Source: Anaeromyces robustus (lineage: Eukaryota; Neocallimastigomycota; Neocallimastigomycetes; Neocallimastigales; Neocallimastigaceae). From it: a stretch of DNA of 64,000 bases. Of this stretch, positions 52,901 to 64,000 are shown piece after piece. Positions within the stretch are counted from its first letter, which is position 1, and every line of letters starts with the position of its first letter. The DNA is taken from contig MCFG01000271.1 in assembly GCA_002104895.1 (NCBI GenBank), positions 27,501 to 91,500 on the forward strand, given 5' to 3'. A program made the position numbers and the translations under genes. The notes beneath the pieces are model-generated. The model saw only the letters and a program-made list of their open reading frames with translations. It had not been told where the DNA came from and searched no databases.

Positions 52901-53581
52901 GAACATTTAGAATTATTTTTAAGTATTCGTGGTTATACCCCAAAGGAAGCCTTTGATTATACAACACAATATATTAATGCTCTTGATTTAAATGATCATC
53001 AAAATAAACGTACTAATGATTTAAGTGGTGGTACAAAACGTAAATTATCACTTTTAATTGCTATTTGTGGTTATCCAAAAGAAATTTTATTGGATGAACC
53101 AACAGCAGGTATGGATCCTTCCACTCGTCGTTTTGTATGGAATACTATAAAGAAAACAAAAAATATGAATGATTCTGCTATTATTATGACCACTCATTCA
53201 ATGGAAGAAGCAGAAAACTTATGTGATCGTTTAGCTATTTTAGTTAATGGACGACTTTCATGTATAGGTTCTCCAGAACATATAAAAATGAAATTTGGAG
53301 AAAGTTATATATTAGAATTACAATCAAAAAATATTAAACAATTTCAAAATGAAATTATTGAAAAAGGAAATTTATTTGGAGGTAAAAAGTATCATTTGGA
53401 AAAAACTTCTACTGATCGTGTTAAATATGAAGTAAAAATGACACGTAATTTAGGTCATATATTTGAAGTAATGGAAGAATGTAAGAGAAAAGGTTTAGTA
53501 AATGATTATAGTTTTAATCAAACATCATTAGAACAAATTTTCATTAAATTTGCTAAACAACAAATAATTAATATTGAATAA
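47117..53581 (+). CDS. ABCA-type full ABC transporter, four exons
   Basis: Exons 47117-47119 (start codon only), 47272-47389, 48118-49602, 50070-53581 give about 1,705 aa. The N-terminus then reads M-GFYKNQLKALVKRNFLLKK, the usual ABCA start, with the first membrane span right after. A large extracytoplasmic loop and a membrane domain follow (about 200-420). NBD1: Walker A GHNGAGKTT (536-544, rebuilt across intron 3), signature LSGGQ (630-634), Walker B FLDEPTTGLDP, H-loop TTHYMDEAD. The second membrane half has its own long loop. NBD2: GPNGAGKST (about 1422-1430), LSGGTKRK, LLDEPTAGMDP, TTHSMEEAE. All catalytic motifs are present in both NBDs. Known for the family: lipid or sterol movement across membranes; the substrate here is unknown. 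Intron 2 (728 bp) is long and low-complexity. The one-codon first exon is the least certain part; an in-exon ATG start would lose the conserved N-terminus. Confidence 0.8.
49708..50019. repeat. 156-bp tandem duplication inside ABCA intron 3
   Basis: 49708-49863 is repeated at 49864-50019 almost base for base, including the order TCTTTAAT, ATTTAATTAATATTATTATT, a long T-run and TATTTTATTTTATTTT. The duplication roughly doubles the intron (49603-50069) without touching the splice sites. Confidence 0.9.
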
Positions 53582-54389
53582 TAAGAATAAAAATTAAAAT
53601 AAAAAAAAAAATTTTTTTTTATTTTTATTTTACTTTTATTATGAAAGTTATTATACATATTAAAAAATTATAAAAGAATTTAATTTAATTTTACTTATTT
53701 ATTATGATATGATATGGTAATAATAACTTTCTATTTATTTATATTTTTACATTTTTTTTTTCATAATAAATATGAATTTTTATATAAATAATAATTTAAA
53801 AAAAAAAAAAAAAAAAATATTATATGTAATATTTTTTTTTTCAAACGAAGAACTTATGTATATTTATTAACAATTTTTAATTTATTTATAATAAATATAT
53901 ATTAGATATTATTATTTATAATAATAATAATAATAATTATAATAAATAGAAATAAATATAAAAATTAAATTAATAAAAAAATAACTTATTATTTTATAAA
54001 TTTTGTAATATATTTTTATTATTTTATTTATTGTTTATTATTTTTATTTTTATTTTTTTTTTTTTATTTTATTTTATTTTTGTATATATATAATTATCAA
54101 TACTACAATTACAATTATTCTTTTATATTTATATTTATATTTAATATCTATACTAGAATATAAAAAATAAATTTTATGTTATAAAAGTTATATAATATTA
54201 TTTATATATATATTTTTATTTATATATTGATTTAACAATTTTTTTTATGTAATTGATATATCTGTTTTATTTTAATTTTATTATTATTATTATTTTAATT
54301 TTGTGAATGTGCGCAAATAATTTTTTTTGTTTGTTTATTTGTTGTATTTGATTTTATTTTTTTTTTATTTTGTTTATTTATTTACTAGT
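53582..54389. other. spacer between convergent genes
   Basis: AT-rich sequence with T- and A-runs serving as 3' flanks of the ABC transporter and symporter genes. No further gene seen. Confidence 0.6.
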
Positions 54390-55877
54390 CTATAATCTAC
54401 TTTCAGTTTCATCCCATGATTTATTAGTTGGTTTTACTAAAGTGAATATTAATGAAACACCACCAATAATTATTGTTAATACAAAAAATAGTATAGTTTG
54501 AGTTAAAGATCCATTTTCAATAACTTCTAAAATACCACCAACCCAAACAATAGCAATAAATATTGGTAATATACCTTTAACAATAATAATCCACCATAAT
54601 CCAACTTTAAGAGTTTTACTACGTTGATTAAGAGTCTCAATAGTATTTTCAGCTTTAAATACCCAAGCAAATGCAATACATTCAAATATAACACATATTA
54701 AAATTAATACTTGATTAATATAAGTATCAACAATACCTAATAATACACTACCATATTTAGTAGCATATAACATAGAAATTAAACCACCAATAACAATTAA
54801 AACAGTAATAGTCTTTTTTCTACTCCAAGTAAATTTGTTCTGAATAGAAAAAGCTAATGGTTCAATTGTAGATAAAATACTAGTTAAACCAGCGAGGAAA
54901 ACAGTAATGAAAAATGCTGGGCCAATAATGTAAGCGAATTTTCCTAAAACATTAATAACAGCTGGGTAAGCAACAAATACTAAACTTACTCCTTGTTTTA
55001 CTAAACTAGCAACTGGAGTACTTTGAAGTTTTGACACGTGACCTAAAATAGAAAATACACCTAAGGCACAGAAATTTTCAAAACCACAATTAGCTATAGC
55101 AATAGTAACAGCATTTGTAATTAAATCTGAATTTTGACCAGAATAACCAGCATAAGTATAAGCTAAACTTAAACCTAAACTCATTGAAAATATAATTTGA
55201 CCAAATGCAGCCATCCACATATCGAATTTTAATAAACTTGACCATTTTGGTATAAAAAGCTCATTTAATCCAATTGAAGCACCATCTAATGTTAAAGAAT
55301 AAATGACAATGAAAATCATAATAATGAAAAGCATAGGAACCAAAATTTTACTTATTCTACCAAGACCTTTTTCTAAATGTTTATGAGAAATAAACCAAAT
55401 ACATACCCAACAAATGATCATAGCTAAAGCGATAATTGGAACAATTTGAAATAAACCAGAATACTTATCGTTTACTGCCAATAACTCAACTTCAAAGTAA
55501 GAACCTGGATTTTCTCCCCAACCTTTATAAAAACTGAGTACTACATATATACCAATCCATCCAATAATTGCAGCATAATAAGTCATAATAACATAAGAAG
55601 ATACTGGTACAATCCAACCTAAGAATTCAAATTTTTTATTAATTTTACGTAAACCTTTAGCGAATGAAGCTTTAAAATTATAACCCACAGCATATTCTAA
55701 GATTAAGAATGGTATTCCCAAAAGTAAAACAGCTACAATATATGGTATATAAAAAGCACCACCACCATTTTTATATAAAACATAAGGATATCTCCAAATA
55801 TTTCCTAAACCAACGGCTGAACCTATCATAGCTAATAAAAATGATAGATTACTTCCCCATTCGTTACTTTCAGTCAT
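54390..55877 (-). CDS. sodium:neurotransmitter symporter (NSS/SNF) family transporter, bacterial type
   Basis: 495-aa intronless multi-pass membrane protein. Near the N-terminus GSAVGLGNIWRYPYVLYKNG is the family's signature unwound TM1, which in LeuT-type proteins binds sodium and the substrate carboxylate. About 11-12 hydrophobic spans follow; length fits bacterial NSS members (about 450-520 aa) and lacks the long termini and large glycosylated loop of animal ones. Known family role: sodium-driven uptake of amino acids or related amines. Specific substrate unknown. The family is uncommon in fungi, and with no introns an origin by transfer from rumen bacteria or archaea is plausible (inference). 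Codon use matches the AT-rich neighbours, so any transfer is not recent. Convergent with the ABC transporter gene. Confidence 0.85.
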   Translation of the reverse strand: MTESNEWGSNLSFLLAMIGSAVGLGNIWRYPYVLYKNGGGAFYIPYIVAVLLLGIPFLILEYAVGYNFKASFAKGLRKINKKFEFLGWIVPVSSYVIMTYYAAIIGWIGIYVVLSFYKGWGENPGSYFEVELLAVNDKYSGLFQIVPIIALAMIICWVCIWFISHKHLEKGLGRISKILVPMLFIIMIFIVIYSLTLDGASIGLNELFIPKWSSLLKFDMWMAAFGQIIFSMSLGLSLAYTYAGYSGQNSDLITNAVTIAIANCGFENFCALGVFSILGHVSKLQSTPVASLVKQGVSLVFVAYPAVINVLGKFAYIIGPAFFITVFLAGLTSILSTIEPLAFSIQNKFTWSRKKTITVLIVIGGLISMLYATKYGSVLLGIVDTYINQVLILICVIFECIAFAWVFKAENTIETLNQRSKTLKVGLWWIIIVKGILPIFIAIVWVGGILEVIENGSLTQTILFFVLTIIIGGVSLIFTLVKPTNKSWDETESRL

Positions 55878-56319
55878 TTTGATTTTTTTTTTTGTTTATT
55901 TACTTCCTTGTGTGTTTCTTTATATTTCCTTGTTTGTTTGTTGTTTATGTGTTTTTTAAAGAATTAAATAATAATAATAAATATAAATTAATTCAATTTT
56001 AAAATATTGAAATTATTTTATTTTATCTTTTTTTATTTTTTTCTTGATTTTAAATGATATATATAAATTAGAATGTAGTTAATTATATATTTTTGTTTTA
56101 TTATATTATTTTATTAGTTTTACTTTGGCACAATTTAATTTCTGAAATTATAAAAACAAATCTCTAATTAGTTTTTTTTAATTATTTTAAATATTATTTA
56201 TTAAATAATTTACTTACGTTATTTAATAAATAATTTTACTTCAATTTATATTTATTTTATATATTAATATTTTTAAAGGAATGAAGAAATATTAACTTCT
56301 TTTCTAATTTACTTTTATA

Positions 56320-56350
<31 letters not shown>

Positions 56351-56435
56351 TTATTTTATTTTATTTTTTATTTTATTTTATAATTCTCTATTTTTTTATA
56401 ATGAATTTTATTTATTATAAAAAAAAATTCAATTT

Positions 56436-56441
<6 letters not shown>

Positions 56442-56481
<40 letters not shown>
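56442..56481. repeat. poly-A run
   Basis: About 40 consecutive A. The rest of 55878-56680 is AT spacer and upstream region of the symporter gene with no recognisable motif. Confidence 0.9.
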
Positions 56482-56485
<4 letters not shown>

Positions 56486-56565
56486 CAATTTAAATTCTTT
56501 ATCTTAATATTATTTTTTTTTTGTGTTTAAATCTTTTTCAATACAAATCGATTATCTAATATATT

Positions 56566-56601
56566 TATAATATATAATCATTATATTGATTATATATTAT
56601 A
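56566..56601. repeat. perfect 15-bp inverted repeat
   Basis: Arm TATAATATATAATCA (56566-56580) mirrored at 56587-56601 over a 6-nt loop. Shorter and nearly pure A+T, so weaker than the other hairpins. Confidence 0.65.
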
Positions 56602-56685
56602 TTTAAAAATTATTGTGATACAAAAAAAAATAGATAAATGAATTTATGAATTTATCATTATAATCGTGATTTTATCATAATTATA

Positions 56686-56954
<269 letters not shown>

Positions 56955-57353
56955 AAAGTTTTAAAAGAATAACTTGGTTTTATCCACAATATAATTTTTA
57001 ATATAAAAAGTTTTTTCCATATGAATTTTATCAATTTAATATTATCTTTAAAATGAAAAATAAATAATATCATATATTGATAATATAATAAAATATAATA
57101 TATATCAATATTTGTGGATATAAAAAACAATTTTTAAATTTTATATAATTAAAAATTAATTTATATCTAAATAAAAAGTTTAAATTAGTATAAAATATAA
57201 GATAACATGAAGCATGGATAATCTGTCTCCGATTTTTTATGTATTTTTTTCTTTATTATTATAATCTATTTATTTATTGTTTTACTAACAAAATTTTATA
57301 TTTATTTAAAAATGATAATATATTAAAATATATAAACAAATAAATTATATTTG

Positions 57354-57516
<163 letters not shown>

Positions 57517-57589
57517 TATTATTTGGATTATAATATAAATTTTCTTCTTTTTCATATAAAATTAAATGTTTATTCTATATTTTTTTTTT

Positions 57590-58330
57590 CATTTATATTT
57601 TCTTTATTAATATCTAAATTATATTCAATTAAAAAATTTATTATATTTTATTTCCAATTTAAATTGTTTGTGATATTAGAATTTTAACCTCTGTTCTTTA
57701 TTCTTATTAAATATTTTACTATTTTTTATATATATAATTTCGCCTGCTTTAAATAATGATATTTCATCATTCTTGCTTTTTTTTATTATTATTTTATACA
57801 TTATTAATTAAGTATTATTTTTTTTCTTTTCATCCTTCTTTTTTTATAACTATTTTAAGATATTTCTCCTTTTTATTTTATATATTAATATAAGCAAGTT
57901 GCTCAATTAAAAATATACTTTTATTTTTAAACCTGTTAAACAATAAAGTAAAAATAAAGCATTCTTTTTTTATATATTAATATTTGTATTATGTTTAATT
58001 AAATATTTCATAATATTTTTTCTTTTTCATTTTCACTTTCTTTAAATAATGAGATTTCATTATTTTCATTTATTTTATTAATATTTATATTAAGTTCAAT
58101 TTAATACTCTATAATATTCATATTTTCCCATAAATATACATAAAAATATTAATAATCTTTATTAATATTTTCATCTCTTTCAATTAAATATTTCATTATA
58201 TTAGCATTGTTTTTTACAGTCAAAAAATGATGTTTCACCTTTCTTTTTTTATAATATAAATTCATTCATTAATTAAATATTTTACTAATTTTTAATTAAT
58301 TAAAAACATTTAATTACAAATGTATTTTAT
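57590..58330 (-). pseudogene. decayed ankyrin-repeat protein gene
   Basis: Minus-strand fragments in shifting frames match the ankyrin style common in gut fungi (GETPLF...NENIVKYLIEHGADINKE). Seen: GETSFFDCKKQ near 58225, NANIMKYLIERDENINKD near 58170, NEISLFKESENEK near 58050, DEISLFKAGE near 57760, IVKYLIRIKNRG near 57700 and NIINFLIEYNLDINKENIN near 57625. Spacing is roughly consistent with repeats of about 33 residues. Frame changes and stop codons are many. Decay may extend to about 59300, where pyrimidine-rich sequence continues but repeats are no longer readable. Confidence 0.6.
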
Positions 58331-59372
58331 CAAAGTATACATAACTTCTAAATTCAACTAAATTAATTAATTAATTGATTATCTATAAAAAAAAAATATT
58401 TAATCATTTTTATAGTTACGATATAAATTTTCAATATCTTTTAATTTGTAATTTTAATTGGTTTTATTTTTAAAAGTATTACTACCAAGTTTTACACAAA
58501 TTTTATATATATTTCTTTAATACATAGTTTAATATTTATTTTTTTTCAATAATCAAAAATGTAAGTATAAAAAAATTAAAAATTTCTCCTTATTCAAAGA
58601 TATTGTTTCTTTTACTTTTTTCAATTTTATTTTAATACTAAATAATACTCTATATATATGAAATATATATCGTTAATTTTCTACTTCTGGTGAAATATAT
58701 ATTTTTTTAATTAAATTATTTATAATTATCTATCTGGTTTTATATTTAATTTATAAAAATAATTTTTTTAATAGTTACATATAACTCTTCATTTAATAAT
58801 ATTTTTAAATAAATAACCTATTTTATTTTATCAATAACTAACTTTCACGAATTTCTGTGATTACATTTTCAATTTCTTTGAATCCATTTCTTTGTCATGT
58901 ATTTTAACTTTGAATTTTTCTATTTTTTGTCTTCTTACAAATTTTTTTTTTGTCTTATTCGTAATTTTAAAATGTTTATTAATTATTATATATTTAATCA
59001 GTTTAATTTTCTCTATTTATAATACATATTACATTTTAATTTAAACTGGAATTTATTACAGTTGAATTTTTATATAAAATATATATATTTTACAATTATT
59101 ATCCGATTTTCATACATGTTCACAATTTTACTATTTAATTATTGATGAATATTTACATAAAAATCAGTCTATAATGATTTTTCTTCGTCACCAGTTATAA
59201 ATCATTGGAAGAACTATATTTTCTTTTTACCAATCTAATCAACTTAAAATCATATTAACCAGAGAAAGAATAATATGGTTGTAAAATCATTTTTATTTTG
59301 TAATGTCTTATATATATACTATAATTAATTCTGTTATACACTTTTTTAATAATTCATCAAACAATTCTATTT

Positions 59373-59376
<4 letters not shown>

Positions 59377-59403
<27 letters not shown>

Positions 59404-59412
59404 GTTAGTTAG

Positions 59413-59499
<87 letters not shown>

Positions 59500-59548
59500 G
59501 TTAGTTAGTTATTTATTTATTTATTTATTTATTTAGTTAGTTAGTTAG

Positions 59549-59607
<59 letters not shown>

Positions 59608-59651
59608 TTGATTTATTGATTTATTGATTTATTTATTGATTTATTTATTTA
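59377..59651. repeat. compound (ATTT)n/(AGTT)n microsatellite
   Basis: Blocks of TTTA units alternate with blocks of GTTA units (four AGTT blocks), ending in TTGATTTA variants. Between here and 60840 no feature is supportable. Confidence 0.95.
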
Positions 59652-60884
59652 CTTTTTATTTGTTTCAAACAATTAAAAAAGTTAATTAAAAATTAAAACT
59701 TTATTTTATAAAAATCCATTAAATATATGGATTGTTATATTTTATATATATATTATATAAAAAGTTTTTAAAATTTTATTCAATTAATAGGTATTAATAA
59801 AAATAGTAGTATTAATAATAATAATTATTAGTAATACTGTAAGTGAAATATTTTTAATAATAATTTTAATATTTAAATAAATCGTTAACTGAAAGATTAT
59901 AAAAAGATAATCCTTTTTAGAAAATATGTTGGAAAATTTGGTTTTTATAATTATATCAACTTATTCTTATATTATATGATAAATTTATATCAATTATAAA
60001 TTTATACAATGTGACTCATACATTAGATTTAATACATTACATTATATATATTTCACATATTCTAACAAATAAATAAACAAAAGCAACTTTAATATTGACA
60101 TAATACTTTATACAGGGTCAGGTTATTTTCAACTTAAAAATTATAAAATATTTCTTTTATTATTTAAGATTTTGACTGTACAATTTTTTATTATACTTCA
60201 TTGGTAATATAAAATATAAAAAATATAATATTTAAAATATTTTTCCTTTTTATTACAATTTCTTTATTAATTCTTTATTATTTATAATGAATTTTAATTT
60301 TTTATAATATAATTTTTATTAGTACATTTAAACCTATTAAAACTCCATTATTATTGTAATTAAATGTATATTATATATATTTTATTTCACTTTATTTTAT
60401 TTATTATTTTAACTAATTCTACTATACTATTTATTTATTTTATATAATTATTAAACTAACCATAAAAATTTTTTATACTTTTTTGTTTTTTCCTTCTTAT
60501 ATTTATATAAATATGAATGTTCATTTTTAAACGTATGTATAATTTAAAATAAGTAAATAAGTAAAAATAAACTATTTTAATAAATAAGTAATATGTAAAT
60601 AAAATACTTTAAATGCACAACTTCAAATAAATTACTTTAGTAAATATATAAATAAAAGAAATAAATCATTTTATTAAATAAATAAATAAAGCAAATAAAA
60701 ATCCTAATTTTTAATCACTAATTTTTAAATTCTAATTTTAAACACTTTTTTTTAAACTATTAAAAAGATTATCTAAAAAAATATTTATTTAATTATTGTT
60801 GAAAAATATTGAAATATGAAAATTCATTTCGAAATTTTGATCAAATTATTTTTACAATGTGGCCTATACGTTAGCAATTTATGC

Positions 60885-61060
60885 ATATATTAATTTTTAA
60901 GTCGGCCGGTCTTTTTGTTATTTCTTGTAAATCATCGTTGGAATTTTGAGTATGTCTTAATGAATTTCTTCTATACTCAATTCCTTGGTTCAAATTATTA
61001 GATGTAACGAATTGATAAGGATTCTTTATAAACTTACTTTAGTCTTATAAATTTCCGTTA
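60885..61060 (-). other. coding-like fragment, possibly from a mobile element
   Basis: The minus strand reads KFIKNPYQFVTSNNLNQGIE, then HTQNSNDDLQEITKRPADLK, and ends INICINC. Composition is protein-like and hydrophilic. Family not identified; the Cys-x-x-Cys end hints at a zinc-knuckle-like protein but is too short to call. Treated as a broken fossil. Confidence 0.3.
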
Positions 61061-61138
61061 TCATAAGTATTTAAAAAGTAAAAGTTATTTTATAAATTTT
61101 TAAACGTTTTATTATTAAAATTGTTAATTATTTTATAA

Positions 61139-62151
61139 TGTAACGAATCCCTCATGATACTGATATTTATTTTGTATCTTTAATATATTTTAGGAACGCG
61201 ACAGTTGGGGAACACGACAATATAATATTTTCATAATAAGATATTTATTTTATGTTTTAATAGACTATTTATTTATTTAAAAATAATTAATTACATTTAA
61301 ATTATAATTATAAATAAAATATATTTATTCCAATAATTAAATATAATATTAATTCTATTTAAAACATGTTTATAATGACAATAATAACTATTTCTGAAAA
61401 TTAATATTGAAAACCTTGTGTTGAAAATAATAATTCTTTTAAATTATAAAATATTGATAATAAAATTCTTCTAAAAATTCTTTTATACTTATCTGGAGCA
61501 ATTCCCTAACTCAGGAAAAGTCCTCGTTTAATTTTATTATTATTATTTTTTTTTTTATATCTATATTTTAATTATTTATCCAATCATTTACATATTATTA
61601 TCCAATAATATGATTGAATATTTTGTAAAGTTTTAGTTTGGTTTAAAGTTTAACTTGGTCGAAATGCTCAATAATCTAATACGTAGGGTGTTCACTAATA
61701 TTAATTTTATTATAAGTTTTATTATAAATATAGTTTCTTTATTTAAATTTGTTTAATTATTTTATAATTATATTTTATTAGATTATTATTAGGTTAATAA
61801 TCTTACAAAGAATGTAAGAATACATATTTCATCAATCTTTTATACATTTCATTGAACAATACAATAATATAAGTAAATTAATATTTATATTAATTATAGT
61901 AATATATATTAAAATAATATAAGATAAGAATATAATTTGTTAATAAAATAAAAGTATAATTTATATTCAACTGTATTATTAATAAAATTAATAATAATTA
62001 AATTGTATAAGGATTTGGGGCGCATAAACATGCTGAATAATAAATATTTAATAGATATAATGTGGCTTATATCTATAATCCATTCAAATCCTTAACATAT
62101 ATATTAATATGTTATAAAGTGTATTAAATGATAATTGTAACGAATCTCTCA
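61139..62151. repeat. repeated 16-mer TGTAACGAATCYCTCA, about 1 kb apart
   Basis: The word occurs at 61139-61154 (with CC) and 62136-62151 (with CT). Start TGTAACG is reminiscent of LTR ends of Ty3-like elements, but no full flanking repeat could be matched. The sequence between is unremarkable AT spacer. Confidence 0.25.
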
Positions 62152-62163
62152 ATTAGTAAAATA

Positions 62164-62236
62164 GTAACCATGGTCTAGTGGTTAGTAACTATGACCATCT
62201 GGGCGAACACTCTGGGTTCGACTCACACCTTGTTCC
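62164..62236 (+). other. tRNA-like box A/box B pair (pseudo-tRNA or SINE head)
   Basis: TGGTCTAGTGGTTAG (62171-62185) fits the polymerase III box A and tRNA D-arm, and GGTTCGACTC (62215-62224) fits box B, at the correct tRNA distance. The acceptor and anticodon stems do not pair and the T-stem pairs at only three of five positions. It is therefore not a working tRNA. A tRNA-derived SINE or a dead tRNA gene are the alternatives. Confidence 0.5.
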
Positions 62237-62699
62237 AAATTTTATAAAAATTTTATTTTAAATTTATTTATTATAAATTTCTGTATTTTATTCTGTATTT
62301 GTTTCTGTATTTTATTTCTGTATTTCTTTATAGAATTACATGGAATAAAATTAGAAACTTTAAGAAAAAATTATATAATATTTCTTTATTTTTCTATGAA
62401 ATTCATTTTATAACAAAATATCTTAGTTTCTAGTAATTTTTATTATTTTTTATGAACTTTTATTTTTAAAACTATTTTTCCGCAAAAAGTATAAATAGGT
62501 GTAAAATCTTTAGTTAAAATATTTTTCTTTGTGCTTTTATTCTTTTATAACTTTATATATATTAGTAATAATTAATTCATAAGTAGTTTGAAATACTACA
62601 AAGATTAGTTATTATTAATTTTTAATAATTAATAAAACTAAATTCTAATAAAACATATTTTAAATAAAAATAAAATAAAACTTAAAACTAAATCTTACT

Positions 62700-63520
62700 A
62701 ATATATATATCTCGACACCGACCTTTCAGGTTAACAAAGGAAAGGTGTTCTGATATTGCAATAAGTATCTTTTATTTTAAATTTTATTTTGTTTGTGTTT
62801 ACTTCAGATTTTGGTGTCAATTGTAATATTGGAACTACCGTTCCGTTACAATAAAAGCACCCAACAAAAGAAACACCGCCTGGAACCTTAGTGTCGAAAA
62901 TTTTGGAATCTGCTACCAATTTTTAGTTTCTACCTTTTATTGGATTCTACCGCCTTTTAGAACTACCTTTGGATACTACTTCTTTTAGTCTAATCTTAGA
63001 ATACTACTTTTTCCTAGTTTCTGGATACTACCTTTTCTAGCAATAATCTTTTAGCCTTAGTTTTTGGATACTTCTACCTTAGTCTTTGATTCCTAGTTAT
63101 CTACCTTGTATAATTCTTAGTTTTAGTCTTGTCTTAGTCTTGTCTACTTCTTGTTTACCCTTTGTCTACTTTTCTTGAATAATTCTAGTATCCATCCTAT
63201 CAAGTATCTTTCTCGAATAAAAAATTTTTCTTGATAAAGTAAAAAAATAAAGCACCCAGATTCCACCCGTCCTTAGTTTAACCAAGTTCTTAGAACTACC
63301 GCCTAGTTTCTCTCCTTAGTCTTAGCTACTTTACTTTGAATTGCCTTTGAACTACTTAGAAACCTTAGTTATTGGAAATTTTGTACCACCCTAGAATAGT
63401 TAAAAAATTTTCTTGTGTAACATTTTGAAAAATTTTCCTTGTACTACCCAAAGATAAAAATAGTGTACCCCATAGCATTTGGAAAAGATTTTGTACTACC
63501 TTGCCAGTAATATTTTCGGA
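62700..63520. other. less AT-rich degenerate repeat tract
   Basis: Loose repetition of words such as GGATACTACCTTTT, CTTAG and GTACTACC. The minus strand at 62731-62919 is open (VPGGVSFVGCFYCNGTVVPI) but starts and ends without context. Probably the non-coding part of a dispersed element; family not identified. Confidence 0.3.
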
Positions 63521-63671
63521 AAATTAATAAAATTAAATTAAAAAAAATTAAATAAATTAAATTAAGTGAATGAATATTAATAAATTAAATAAATTATTAT
63601 AAAAAATTAAGTGAATGAATAAATTATAGAATAGATAAATTAAATTATTTTTCAAAAAAATTTTTTCTAGT

Positions 63672-63709
<38 letters not shown>

Positions 63710-63732
63710 TATTTATAAACTTAATAAAATTT

Positions 63733-63900
63733 TTAATAAGGAGAATCATTCTGAGGATCCTTATTTTTATACTGTCTTTTTTCTTTTATAATTAAATTTC
63801 GAGTTTCACATTGGCCCTCGCTGGTAGGCTCAGACGTAAGTCCTACATTCAGCTCGAGTAAGTTGATAAACTGAAAGAACAGCAGTGTGAAATAGAAAAA
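63733..63900 (-). other. coding-like tail of an unidentified element, or structured RNA
   Basis: The minus strand is open for over 50 codons and reads ELNVGLTSEPTSEGQCETRN, then IIKEKRQYKNKDPQNDSPY before a stop. The same segment is unusually G+C-rich and has nested inverted repeats: AATAAGGA/TCCTTATT (63735-63742, 63758-63765), TTTCACA/TGTGAAA (63804-63810, 63886-63892) and GCTGGTAGG/CCTAC-ATT-CAGC (63820-63828, 63842-63853). Which reading is right cannot be decided here. The element, if one, runs off the window. Confidence 0.35.
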
Positions 63901-64000
63901 ATTATTAAAAGAAAAAAAAAAAACATCTTTGTAAACTTCTGTGTAATCAAATATTTATTTAATTTTTAAGGTAAATTATTTATAAAATATACTAGGAGCG

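Noticed and set aside
59377-59651. TTAG-containing repeats as a telomere
   Set aside because: The array is a tetranucleotide mix of TTTA and GTTA internal to the window, not TTAGGG-like, and ordinary sequence lies on both sides.
62164-62236. Functional tRNA gene
   Set aside because: Acceptor and anticodon stems do not form, so only the promoter boxes are retained.

Overview
The window looks like nuclear DNA of an anaerobic gut fungus (Neocallimastigomycota: Neocallimastix, Piromyces, Anaeromyces or a relative). The reasons are extreme A+T richness with vast homopolymer, ATT/AAAT microsatellite and minisatellite tracts between genes; short AT-rich spliceosomal introns (GTAAGT-like donors, TAG/AAG/CAG acceptors); and secreted enzymes ending in cysteine-rich CBM10-type fungal dockerins, the modules that attach enzymes to the fungal cellulosome. 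The genus cannot be fixed from the sequence alone.

Layout. 1-6.3 kb: a 36-bp minisatellite, decayed coding-like sequence, the 3' part of a dead LINE (minus strand) and a small gene fragment. 8.1-10.2 kb: a secreted clan GH-A (GH39-like) glycoside hydrolase with a ricin-B/CBM13 lectin module and two dockerins (minus). 10.5-16.3 kb: mostly non-coding. 16.9-22.7 kb: a tandem cluster of three copies of a leucine-rich-repeat (LRR) membrane-protein gene. Only the middle copy (18704-20966, seven exons, 489 aa when spliced) is intact; the other two have lost the LRR part. 24.7-26.8 kb: a close paralogue of the first glycoside hydrolase. 29.5-31.6 kb: a two-exon, membrane-anchored GH114-type enzyme (minus). 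34.7-36.2 kb: a four-exon SGNH/GDSL esterase with one dockerin (plus). 36.9-38.5 kb: a second LINE 3' fragment and another remnant. 39.5-40.9 kb: an intronless FAD oxidoreductase (minus). 40.9-47.1 kb: gene-free, rich in repeats and long perfect hairpins. 47.1-53.6 kb: a full-length ABCA-type ABC transporter in four exons, the first holding only the start codon (plus). 54.4-55.9 kb: an intronless, bacterial-looking sodium:neurotransmitter symporter family protein (minus). 56.4-64 kb: microsatellites, the ghost of an ankyrin-repeat gene, a tRNA-like box pair and remnants of dispersed elements.

How the genes fit together: both glycoside hydrolases and the esterase carry dockerins, so all three are probably cellulosome parts for breaking down plant-wall polysaccharide. 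The GH114 enzyme and the LRR protein each have a single membrane span and look like surface proteins. Genes whose families point to bacterial origin (two hydrolases, FAD enzyme, symporter) are intronless. The LRR, ABCA, GH114 and esterase genes have introns. The spliced models were built by hand from reading frame, splice signals and family motifs; no RNA evidence or database search was available.
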